Below are positions 1 through 7,224 of a stretch of 29,163 bases of DNA, in pieces (within the stretch, counting starts at the first letter, position 1; each line of letters starts with the position of its first letter). The notes beneath the pieces are model-generated. The model worked only from the letters and a program-made list of their open reading frames with translations. It was not told the DNA's origin and did not search any database. Source of the stretch: UBA10133 sp964528565 (GTDB taxonomy: Bacteria; Patescibacteriota; Microgenomatia; UBA1400; MFAQ01); NCBI GenBank assembly GCA_964528565.1, contig CAZGSP010000071.1, positions 1 through 29,163 on the forward strand, read 5' to 3'. A program made the position numbers and the translations under genes.

Positions 1-60
1 TGCCCCGCCATGGCGGGGGACGGAGGTCGAGTACGATATTTTGCGCACTTCGAACCGTAA
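1..60 (+). CDS. Possible 3' end of a gene cut by the window edge
   Basis: Frame 1 is open from the first base and ends at a TAA at 58-60, reading ...AGDGGRVRYFAHFEP. It would converge on the Fic-like gene that ends at 69. The piece contains a perfect 16-base palindrome at 3-18 (CCCCGCC-AT-GGCGGGG minus the shared centre), which could equally be part of a hairpin in an RNA. Nineteen codons are too few to name a family or to prove coding, so this is a weak call based only on the open frame and convergent spacing. Confidence 0.3.
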   Translation, partial: CPAMAGDGGRVRYFAHFEP

Positions 61-68
61 AAAAATTA

Positions 69-1169
69 TTATCGATAGCTCCTTGCCTTCCCCATCACAT
101 ACAGTGCCCCTTTTGTCTTACCCTTCTTCCGGATCAATTTTTTGTCGATCAAATCCTTCAAGTCACGCAAGATCGTGTCGTCGGAGACCATTGGCAGTAC
201 ATTCCTTATTTCTTTAATTGTCATCTCGTTTTTTAAATTCATCTCTTCCATTATGGCGATTTGCCTCTCGGTCAGAGAAATAACTCTCCCTCCCTCCGAC
301 TTAAATATCTGAGTTTCACCAACCAAATTCATCACCTTTGTCTGTGTTTTTTCCGCCGCTTCCGACAAACATCTGCTCAAATACTCCAGCCAATTAGTTA
401 ACTCCCCACTATTTCTCTCCACCGAAGATACCGCCTGATAAAAATTATCCGCATTTTTCAAAACTTCTTCTTCTATCGACCAAAGTTTTTTCAATCCATA
501 ACCCTCGGAGGCCAAGGTCAACCGGAAAAAACTTATGGCGGTTAGTAAATTGTTTTCCGAATAGGGGCAAATCCTCAATAATTCAAAAAACATGATCCCT
601 GCTTTGTTAATCGGATGAACTTCAATTTTATTAACGCTTTTGAACCATGCGAACAAATCTTCCATTTGGAATGGTACCTCTACCGCCAAAGGTGAAGCCG
701 AGGTTGAGCCTTCAATCTCTTTATCCCGGAACCTGCCCGTTTCGTTTGGCAGTACCAACCTTTCGCTCAATAGGGTATTGATTTGGGATAACTCCTTCTC
801 ACCCGGCTCACCCTGTTGGAATTTTCCGGCCAAAAAAGCCAGCTGTTCTATTAACCTGTTCACGTTCAACAGGTTCAATGCTTGTTGAATATCTTTTTCT
901 TTCCCCACCACCCCCGCTCTCAAAGCTACCTGGTGGGCTTTGTCATCTCTCCCCGGTTCATCTTTTACGATTTTTGCCACATCGTCTAACTTCAGTTCGT
1001 TGGCCGAAAACTTGACCAAACTATAGATCCTTCTGACCACGGTTTCCAGTTTTAGTCTGGACTCCCAGTCCGGCTGAAGTTGGGCAAGCCGAACCACTTT
1101 TCCGGCTATCTCCACCTGAATCAAATTCGAAAGAGTCTTATTGGTAATCTTAAAAACAGGAGAAAACAT
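69..1169 (-). CDS. Degenerate Fic-family protein with C-terminal winged helix
   Basis: A 366-residue protein. The middle (about 180-225) has the layout of a Fic core: a helix starting VHPINKAGIMFFELL, then RICPYSENNLLTAISFFRLT followed by SEGYGL, as in Fic proteins that read HPI..KA....F..IHPF.DGNGR......LL..GY. The AMP-transferring loop HPFxDGNGR is not preserved: the catalytic His is Cys and the DGNGR stretch is ENNLL. AMPylation by the usual mechanism is therefore unlikely. The last ~70 residues (LTERQIAIMEEM to GALYVMG) look like a winged helix, suggesting a DNA-binding or regulatory role. It is last in the long minus-strand run, 29 bases after nnrD. The Fic relationship rests on motif layout only; the winged helix is clearer. 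Confidence 0.6.
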   Translation of the reverse strand: MFSPVFKITNKTLSNLIQVEIAGKVVRLAQLQPDWESRLKLETVVRRIYSLVKFSANELKLDDVAKIVKDEPGRDDKAHQVALRAGVVGKEKDIQQALNLLNVNRLIEQLAFLAGKFQQGEPGEKELSQINTLLSERLVLPNETGRFRDKEIEGSTSASPLAVEVPFQMEDLFAWFKSVNKIEVHPINKAGIMFFELLRICPYSENNLLTAISFFRLTLASEGYGLKKLWSIEEEVLKNADNFYQAVSSVERNSGELTNWLEYLSRCLSEAAEKTQTKVMNLVGETQIFKSEGGRVISLTERQIAIMEEMNLKNEMTIKEIRNVLPMVSDDTILRDLKDLIDKKLIRKKGKTKGALYVMGKARSYR

Positions 1170-1198
1170 TAATCAATTATCGCATTCCCTGCGGAATA

Positions 1199-2077
1199 TC
1201 ACAAGTTGGCTACCACCTCTCCGTAAATTTCCGGTACCATATCCGTCAAATCATCCGCATTAAACATAAATCCTCTTTTCTCCGCCAGTTTCTCGGCCGC
1301 CTTCTTGGTTAGATATGAAGCCGCAGCAGACGCAAAAAGACCATCGTCTTTGGCGAGAAACCCGACTATGATTCCCGCGATCAAGTCACCGGTACACCCC
1401 TTTACCAAGCCCTCATTTCCTCCGGTGATCTTTACCACCCTTTTTCCGTCACTAACGATCGACACCTCATCCTTCGTTAGAATCACCAAATTATGCTGTT
1501 TTGCCAACCGAAAAATCTGTTCCGCTCTTTCATCCAAATTGCTACTCATTTCTTCACCAAAAAGCATGGTGAATTCCTTTTTATTTGGCGAAACCACCGC
1601 GCCTCCAGGCAAATCACTTACTTTAGTTACTTGCAGAGTGCCACCGTCTACCACCCATTTTTGGTCAGGATTTTTTTCGAACAAACCTAAACTGATTTTT
1701 CTCGTTTGTTCTCCCTCCGTATCACAAACAAAACCATGTTCGCTCACATGACTCCTCATCATTCCCGGCCCTACAAGAGCCGCCTCCGATTTTGCCACAT
1801 ATCTGTCTACATCGGTGTAGGGTACCCAGATAAAGTTTAGTAACGAAGACTTGATCTTATCTGCCACCGACTTGTCTTCACTGGGACTGGCAAAGTAAAC
1901 CATACTGACGATTCTGGAAGCTGCTTTCAGAGCGATCAAGGGTGCACCGTGAAACAGTTTACTGCCCCCAACAATGGTTACTCCTCCACCGGTAACTCCT
2001 TTGGTATATTTACTGCTACTGCCACGCAGAGTTTTACTATCTTTGAACCATTCTTTATCAAAAGTTTCTGTTTTCAT
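1199..2077 (-). CDS. nnrD: ADP-dependent (S)-NAD(P)H-hydrate dehydratase
   Basis: A 292-residue protein of the YjeF C-terminal / carbohydrate-kinase-like family. Members use ADP to dehydrate damaged NADHX/NADPHX back to NAD(P)H. Visible motifs are the early glycine run GGGVTIVGGSKLFHGAP, the middle GPGMMRS and VVDGGTLQ segments, SPNKKEFTMLFG, and near the C-terminus ITGGNEGLVKGCTGDLIAG, the family's nucleotide-binding GTGD signature with Cys before TGD. The N-terminal epimerase half (NnrE) is absent, so this is a stand-alone dehydratase. The start is the ATG at 2077, 18 bases after recF, with no clear Shine-Dalgarno. A cytosolic metabolite-repair role is inferred from the family. Confidence 0.85.
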   Translation of the reverse strand: MKTETFDKEWFKDSKTLRGSSSKYTKGVTGGGVTIVGGSKLFHGAPLIALKAASRIVSMVYFASPSEDKSVADKIKSSLLNFIWVPYTDVDRYVAKSEAALVGPGMMRSHVSEHGFVCDTEGEQTRKISLGLFEKNPDQKWVVDGGTLQVTKVSDLPGGAVVSPNKKEFTMLFGEEMSSNLDERAEQIFRLAKQHNLVILTKDEVSIVSDGKRVVKITGGNEGLVKGCTGDLIAGIIVGFLAKDDGLFASAAASYLTKKAAEKLAEKRGFMFNADDLTDMVPEIYGEVVANL

Positions 2078-2095
2078 AATTTATTTAAGTATGCA

Positions 2096-3145
2096 CTAAG
2101 GAAGCCTGATCGTTACGGCTTTTTTAAACATCTTCGCGTCCCCTTCATCGGCAGTTGTCACCACCACCTGTCTTCCGGACATTACCCTCAGCACCTCTTT
2201 CTTGTGTATTTCGTCCAGCTCGGAAAAAATATCATCGAGAAGCAAGATCACTTTTTTGTCTCCCTTTTCTTCCATAAAATATATCTCTCCCATTTTCAGT
2301 GCCAAGACCGCCATCCTCTGCTCTCCTCTTGATCCATAAATAGCCAGGTCCCTTGTCTCCGCTTTTACCTGAAAATCATCTTTGTGTGGGCCCACCAGGG
2401 TATAGCCTACCGCCACTTCCGCCTCTTTATACTGAGATAGACGAGCCTCACTCATCGCGCTCATGTCATAAGTGACGACCAAGTCCTTAAACAGATCACT
2501 TTTCCCAAAAAGTTCGTTGATGTAATCAATGAGGACTCTCCTTTTATCCTGAATAATCTGACCGTGCTTCAAAAGAAGCCCATCCCAAAAAGTCAGTGCA
2601 TATGGACTGGCGCCACCCTCTCTGATCGCATCCAGAAGTTTGTTCCTCCTTCTCAAGGCTTGTTCGTAAGCGATCTGGCTATTACTATAAATTTTATCCA
2701 CCTGAATTAATAAGCGATCCAAAAATTTCCGTCTGGTATCCGGAGACCCGCTGATAAGCTCTACGTCCTCGGGTCGGAACAGGACCAGAGGTAATATGCC
2801 CAAAATATCCTGCCTCCTTTTGGAAACCCCATCGATCAGATACTTTCTTTTATTGACCACCTTACCCATTACCAAACCCCCATTAACGATTACTTCAAGC
2901 ATCAATTTGTCGTTTTTCGGCAGTTCGATCTCCCCACTGACTCTTCCCAACTCTTGACCAAAAGCCACCATCTCTTCTGTTCTTTTGGCTCTGAAGCTAT
3001 CCCCAATTCCCAAAAGATAGATCGCTTCCAAGAGGTTGGTTTTCCCTTTGGCATTCTGTCCCACCACCAAACTCACCCCATCGGAAAGTTCATACTCGGC
3101 CGCCTTATAGTTCCTGAAATCACTTAGCGTAATTTTCCTTAACAT
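2096..3145 (-). CDS. recF: DNA replication and repair protein RecF
   Basis: A 349-residue SMC-like ATPase that helps load RecA at gapped DNA with RecO and RecR. It opens MLRKITLSDFRNY, typical of RecF, and has a Walker A GQNAKGKTN at about 29-37. The ABC-type signature region YGSRGEQRMAVLALKMGE lies in the C-terminal third, followed by Walker B VILLLDDIFSELDE and the segment QVVVTTAD. Length matches the family (about 350-370). The gene sits inside a minus-strand run with fpg and a 5' nuclease rather than beside dnaA/dnaN, where recF often lies in other bacteria, so nothing here marks a replication origin. Confidence 0.95.
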   Translation of the reverse strand: MLRKITLSDFRNYKAAEYELSDGVSLVVGQNAKGKTNLLEAIYLLGIGDSFRAKRTEEMVAFGQELGRVSGEIELPKNDKLMLEVIVNGGLVMGKVVNKRKYLIDGVSKRRQDILGILPLVLFRPEDVELISGSPDTRRKFLDRLLIQVDKIYSNSQIAYEQALRRRNKLLDAIREGGASPYALTFWDGLLLKHGQIIQDKRRVLIDYINELFGKSDLFKDLVVTYDMSAMSEARLSQYKEAEVAVGYTLVGPHKDDFQVKAETRDLAIYGSRGEQRMAVLALKMGEIYFMEEKGDKKVILLLDDIFSELDEIHKKEVLRVMSGRQVVVTTADEGDAKMFKKAVTIRLP

Positions 3146-3174
3146 TTATACCCACATTGTACTCCGCGGATAAT

Positions 3175-3795
3175 TTATTCAATCACAAACATACAGTACC
3201 GGCCATAGGGGGTGACAATACCCGTTTCACTCCATTCTTCAAAGGCGGCTACTCTCCATCCGTTTTTTGTTATTATCTGCCTCCATTCCGACACCTTTCT
3301 GTATTTATGCCACCAAAATTCAAAATTCCCAAGCGAATCAAAGACTGCATCAAAAAACCATTCCCCAGAATTTCTAAAAGTATCTTCAATAAATACCACT
3401 CTTTTTGCCACCCTCTTGGCTTCTTTCAAAACCTCCAAACCGTCATAGCAGTGATGAAGTACATGGATAATTACGGCCGTCTCAAACCGGTTATCCTTAA
3501 AAGGTAGTTTGTGCCCATCGTAAATAACCGGTTTCAGATCTTCATAGATACTCAAATTGGCCACGTCAACTCCGGCAATGTCAAAACCTTTCTTTTTTAA
3601 CAAATAGGAGTTCGACCCACTTCCCATCCCTATATCCAACACCTTCTTCCCCTTTATATATTTTCCAATGTGTTTCCAAACAACACCCGCCTTTCGCGTC
3701 ATCACGGCATGAACAATTCTGGACCAAAGGTTAGCCCGCTTTATGGAGTTAAATCGAAGACCCTTTGCTGACCTGACAATAAACGGTATCGGCAT
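3175..3795 (-). CDS. Class I SAM-dependent methyltransferase (paralogue A)
   Basis: A 206-residue protein with the Rossmann methyltransferase motifs. Motif I is KKVLDIGMGSGSNSYLLKKKG, the acidic end of beta-2 is GVDVANL, a DGHKLPFKDNRFETAV segment holds motifs II/III, and HVLHHCYDGLEVLKEAKRVAKR follows. It is clearly paralogous to the protein at 13968-14546, which has the same order IYDG.xLPF.D, HH, EAKRVAK and a late WRQ segment. The acceptor is unknown. Position next to a GT4 glycosyltransferase and a half-transporter would suit a cell-envelope small molecule or lipid, but this is guesswork. Start is ATG at 3795, 14 bases after fpg. Confidence 0.8.
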   Translation of the reverse strand: MPIPFIVRSAKGLRFNSIKRANLWSRIVHAVMTRKAGVVWKHIGKYIKGKKVLDIGMGSGSNSYLLKKKGFDIAGVDVANLSIYEDLKPVIYDGHKLPFKDNRFETAVIIHVLHHCYDGLEVLKEAKRVAKRVVFIEDTFRNSGEWFFDAVFDSLGNFEFWWHKYRKVSEWRQIITKNGWRVAAFEEWSETGIVTPYGRYCMFVIE

Positions 3796-3809
3796 TTTGA
3801 CATTCTATC

Positions 3810-4658
3810 TTACTTTTGACACCCCGGACAGAAGTAAGTTCCCCTTCCGCCCAATTTTATTTTCTTGATCACTCCTCCACAACGGAGGCATTTTTGTCCT
3901 TCTCTTTTATAGACCAGGAAGTGATCTTGATATGTCCCGCCCAATCCGGACACCTGGACATAGTTGCTGGCACTGGCGCCCCCATACTTAATTCCCAGAT
4001 TGATTACCTCGACTATCGACTTGTGTAGTTTCTCTGCTTCCCTTCCGCTTAGCGAATCGGCCTTCTTATCCGGCCGCATCCTCGCCAAAAATAGCGCGTC
4101 GTTGACATAGATGTTTCCCAAACCACCGATCTTGTCCTGATCCAATAAAACCAGCTTTAATGCTTTCTTGGTCTTCTTTAATATATTAAAGAGATGATCC
4201 GTCGTAAAAGATTTATCCACCACATCCGGCACCATCTTTCTTTTTTCTTTGTCATACTCCTCACCCGATACGATCCGCATCCATCCGAAGACTCTCATAT
4301 CATTGAAAAATAACTTTGAGCCGTCTTTGAAGATCCAGATCACGCGCGTATGTTTACTTGGCAGTTCATTCACCCAATCCGGACTTGGGTGACCACCTAG
4401 AATTCTTTTTTTTCCGTCCACGAAGATCAGCTGTCCGGTCATCTTCAAATGCACGATCACGATCTCCTCTTTATTATCAAAATGGACCTCCAGCACTTTT
4501 GATTTTCTCTTTACCGATTCCACCTTCCATCCTTTAAGCTTATTCGAATCCCCGGAAAAACTCTTTTCTCTTAAAACCTTTACCTCCGCTATCTCTCTTC
4601 CCTTGAGGGCCTTATTCAGTTGCCTTCCGATAGTTTCGACCTCGGGAAGTTCGGGCAT
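3810..4658 (-). CDS. mutM: Formamidopyrimidine-DNA glycosylase (Fpg/MutM)
   Basis: A 282-residue base-excision repair glycosylase/AP lyase that removes 8-oxoguanine and formamidopyrimidines. The start is the ATG at 4658, which gives the obligatory N-terminus MPELPEVET: Pro2 is the Schiff-base nucleophile and Glu3 is catalytic. The frame stays open about 50 codons further upstream, but that stretch overlaps the transporter gene and would bury Pro2, so it is rejected. The conserved GGLGNIYVNDALF segment and the C-terminal zinc finger CLRCGGVIKKIKLGGRGTYFCPGC (four Cys) are both intact. One base separates the upstream gene's stop from this ATG, implying translational coupling. Confidence 0.95.
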   Translation of the reverse strand: MPELPEVETIGRQLNKALKGREIAEVKVLREKSFSGDSNKLKGWKVESVKRKSKVLEVHFDNKEEIVIVHLKMTGQLIFVDGKKRILGGHPSPDWVNELPSKHTRVIWIFKDGSKLFFNDMRVFGWMRIVSGEEYDKEKRKMVPDVVDKSFTTDHLFNILKKTKKALKLVLLDQDKIGGLGNIYVNDALFLARMRPDKKADSLSGREAEKLHKSIVEVINLGIKYGGASASNYVQVSGLGGTYQDHFLVYKREGQKCLRCGGVIKKIKLGGRGTYFCPGCQK

Positions 4659-4659
4659 G

Positions 4660-5217
4660 TTATAGTATTTTTCTCGGAGTAAACAAAACCCAACCGGCAG
4701 AAACAAAACATAACATAGAAATAGCAACAAATAAGAAATTAAAACCCAAACTACTGACAATAAATCCTCCCAAAATGGTACCGAGAGCCATAACCAGATT
4801 AGATACAATTGCCCAATCTGAATACTCTAACACTTCTTCTTTTCTATCTACATGTTTAGCGAACAATGCTCCAAACGTCGGAGTTCCCAACGACTCGGCA
4901 AGACCAAAGAGAATTTGAATTGATATTAATGACAAAGCACTATCAATGAATATCAAACTTAAAAAAGCCAAGCCACGAATAACATAACTCGCTAGCAACA
5001 TCATTTCTTTTTCACGGATCCTATCTCCCCACCTCGCCATAAATAAAAGAAAAATGGTTGATGATACATAAAAAACTGCAGACGAAATACTGACCAAAAG
5101 CACTCCGCCACCAATCTTTTGAACATAAACGGCATAAAGTGGTCCTAAGAGCAAGGCCGCAAATACATAAATGGAATTGCTTATAAATAAAACTTTAAGT
5201 GCCGAATTGTTTCGCAT
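4660..5217 (-). CDS. Six-helix MFS-type half transporter
   Basis: A 185-residue very hydrophobic protein with about six predicted membrane segments. The loop ARWGDRIREKEMM between helices 2 and 3 matches the MFS motif-A region (G-x-x-x-D-R-x-G-R-R/K). This corresponds to the N-terminal half of a major facilitator; a full member has 12 helices and about 400 residues. No second half exists: the reading frame stops immediately before fpg, and I see no continuation in other frames. The ATG at 5217 is preferred to the TTG one codon earlier, and lies 23 bases inside the end of the glycosyltransferase gene. It may work as a homodimer or be a decayed transporter. The substrate is unknown. Confidence 0.7.
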   Translation of the reverse strand: MRNNSALKVLFISNSIYVFAALLLGPLYAVYVQKIGGGVLLVSISSAVFYVSSTIFLLFMARWGDRIREKEMMLLASYVIRGLAFLSLIFIDSALSLISIQILFGLAESLGTPTFGALFAKHVDRKEEVLEYSDWAIVSNLVMALGTILGGFIVSSLGFNFLFVAISMLCFVSAGWVLFTPRKIL

Positions 5218-6319
5218 CAACCATTATCTTATCAATTATTTTCTTGAACTTCATTTCAAAATTACCCTTGGAAAATTTCCGGGCTTGTTTGACCAGGGCG
5301 GCTCTATTCCATTTGGTTGCCTCAAATTTTCTGATCGCTTTTTCCAGTGTTTCCGTGTCCGTATCCTCCACCAGTAATCCGGTTACCCCGTCGACGACCG
5401 ATTCTTTAAAGCCCCCGCCGTTATAGGCGATTACCGGCGTGCCGGAGGCCATCGCCTCAACCACCGTAATGCCGAAGTCTTCATCTCTAGCGAGAGCAAT
5501 AAACCCCTTGGCTTTAGCATAAAGCCGTCTCAACTCCAACTCACTTACTCTTCCAAGAAGTTCCACCCCACCGACCTCTTTGAGTTGGTTTTCGACTTGA
5601 GAAAAACCCACCGCTTCACCCACGATTTTCAACTTGAACCCACTATGTTTTGCCGCCTCGGCCGCTTCGATCAAGCCTTTGGCCCCAACCAATCTGGAAA
5701 CAATTAAGAAATAGTTTTCCTTTATTATCCCTTCGCTCTTACGGATAAATTGCTCCACCTCCACCGGCGGGTAGATCACTTCGGCTTCTTTTCTATAAAA
5801 TTTCCAAACTCTTTTTTTTGTATTCTCGGAGTTCACTGTCCAAATATTTACTCTCTGGGCCGACCTAAGATCAAATATTCTCAAAAAATGATTCACTATC
5901 ACCGCATAGACTCTTACAATCCAATATCTGCGTAAATCAATGCTTGTTTCATACCCATATAGAAATCTTGGAGGAGTGTGGCAATAGGCTATCACTTTGG
6001 TTTTTGGAGATACTTTAAAGCCGCGGGCAAAATATGACGAGCAGGAAGTGATCACCATGTCAAAGTCGGACAGATCTATTGATCCCCAAATGAAAGGGGC
6101 CAAAAATCGGAGTGGGCTGTACAGATTCCCATACTTGATCAACCACGACCACTTACTTTCCACTATTTTTCTATCGGCAAACTCCTTGTCGCAACTGGAT
6201 CCGGAAACTCTAAAGGCCGTATAGATTGGCGCTTTTGGAAACATATCAGCCAAGACTCTCAACACCCTCTCGGCACCTCCGAATTCCTTAATATAGTCAT
6301 GTACCAACGCTATCTTCAT
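5195..6319 (-). CDS. Glycosyltransferase family 4
   Basis: A 374-residue GT-B fold glycosyltransferase. The N-terminal acceptor domain opens MKIALVHDYIKEFGGAERVL, with the GGAE loop seen in GT4 enzymes, and has CHTPPRFLYGYE, typical of WbaZ/mannosyltransferase-like members. The C-terminal donor domain has YFLIVSRLVGAKGL, VELLGRVSELELRRLYAKA, and the E-x7-E nucleotide-sugar motif in DEDFGITVVEAMASGTPV, followed by GGFKESV. It likely adds a hexose from an NDP- or GDP-sugar to a lipid carrier or glycan at the inner face of the membrane; the sugar is not predictable. Its ATG overlaps the TGA of the 5' nuclease gene by 4 bases. Confidence 0.88.
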   Translation of the reverse strand: MKIALVHDYIKEFGGAERVLRVLADMFPKAPIYTAFRVSGSSCDKEFADRKIVESKWSWLIKYGNLYSPLRFLAPFIWGSIDLSDFDMVITSCSSYFARGFKVSPKTKVIAYCHTPPRFLYGYETSIDLRRYWIVRVYAVIVNHFLRIFDLRSAQRVNIWTVNSENTKKRVWKFYRKEAEVIYPPVEVEQFIRKSEGIIKENYFLIVSRLVGAKGLIEAAEAAKHSGFKLKIVGEAVGFSQVENQLKEVGGVELLGRVSELELRRLYAKAKGFIALARDEDFGITVVEAMASGTPVIAYNGGGFKESVVDGVTGLLVEDTDTETLEKAIRKFEATKWNRAALVKQARKFSKGNFEMKFKKIIDKIMVDAKQFGT

Positions 6320-7224
6320 ATAAATGCCTCCTGGACATCTTTCTCCCAGGCGTCTTTTGGTAATTTACCGAGCAAACTTTTAAAATTTAGTTCCTCAAAC
6401 AAGGCCGTTATTCCCTTCTTATCGTAATTGGTCAGCAGGCAATCATCCCAATTCAGCTCAAGCGGCACGCTCCGGTCGATCTCCGCCAAGTGATAGCTCT
6501 TATCGGCCATTTCTTTATCGGCGAGCAACAGTTCCTTTATCCTCGGAGAAATACTTAATCGATCAATGTTTTTATAGATCTCGTGCAGTCCACCGGTTTC
6601 CTGGATCAATTTTGTCGCGGTCACCTTACCCACCCCTTTTACTCCGGGTATATTATCCGAAGCATCCCCCATCAGGCTTTTCAGATCGATTATTTGCCTT
6701 GGCGAAAGTCCATAAACTTCTTTCACTTTATCTTCATCAAAAACCACGGATTGTGCATGATGGTTCTGGATAGGTAAATAAACCACTACATCCTTATCTT
6801 TAATTAATTGAAGTGCGTCCCTGTCCCCGGTGACGATCACTACCTGAGTATCCTCTTTTGCGGATGCCATCTTCGACAAAGTCCCGATAATATCATCCGC
6901 CTCATAACCTTCGATACCATACTGAGGAATATTCAACTTCTCCACTACCTCCTTTGTTCTGTCAATCTGAGTTGCCAGATCTTCGTCCATAGGCCCTCTA
7001 TTGGCTTTGTACTCCTCATACTCTTGCTTCCTAAAAGTAGCCCCTTTTACATCCCAGGCTACCGCCACGTGAGTTGGAGAAAGTTTATCTATGACCGAAA
7101 GCAACATGGAAGAGAAACCATAAACGGCGTTGATCAGCTCTCCCTTGGGTGTCGAAAGTGGTGGATAAGCGTGATACGCTCTATGAAGCAAAGCATTTCC
7201 GTCGATTAAGATCAATTTCCTCAT
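6316..7224 (-). CDS. Stand-alone 5'-3' exonuclease (PolA 5' nuclease domain)
   Basis: A 302-residue flap/5' nuclease equal to the N-terminal domain of DNA polymerase I, without the polymerase. Metal-binding acidic residues are visible in LILIDGNALLHRAYHA, VAWDVKGATFRKQ, GYEADDIIGTL and VTGDRDALQLI. The helix-hairpin-helix DNA-binding stretch follows as SLMGDASDNIPGVKGVGKVTA. It should remove RNA primers and flaps during lagging-strand synthesis and repair. The polymerase must be encoded elsewhere. Overlap of 4 bases (ATGA) with both ftsH upstream and the glycosyltransferase downstream places it within a single transcript. Confidence 0.93.
   Translation of the reverse strand: MRKLILIDGNALLHRAYHAYPPLSTPKGELINAVYGFSSMLLSVIDKLSPTHVAVAWDVKGATFRKQEYEEYKANRGPMDEDLATQIDRTKEVVEKLNIPQYGIEGYEADDIIGTLSKMASAKEDTQVVIVTGDRDALQLIKDKDVVVYLPIQNHHAQSVVFDEDKVKEVYGLSPRQIIDLKSLMGDASDNIPGVKGVGKVTATKLIQETGGLHEIYKNIDRLSISPRIKELLLADKEMADKSYHLAEIDRSVPLELNWDDCLLTNYDKKGITALFEELNFKSLLGKLPKDAWEKDVQEAFI

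Noticed and set aside
3..18. GC-rich palindrome as a terminator
   Set aside because: No T-run follows on either strand within the window, and it reads through as codons of an open frame.
4659..4808. N-terminal hydrophobic extension of Fpg
   Set aside because: It overlaps the transporter gene in another frame and would mask the essential Pro2; the ATG at 4658 gives the canonical MPELPEVE start.
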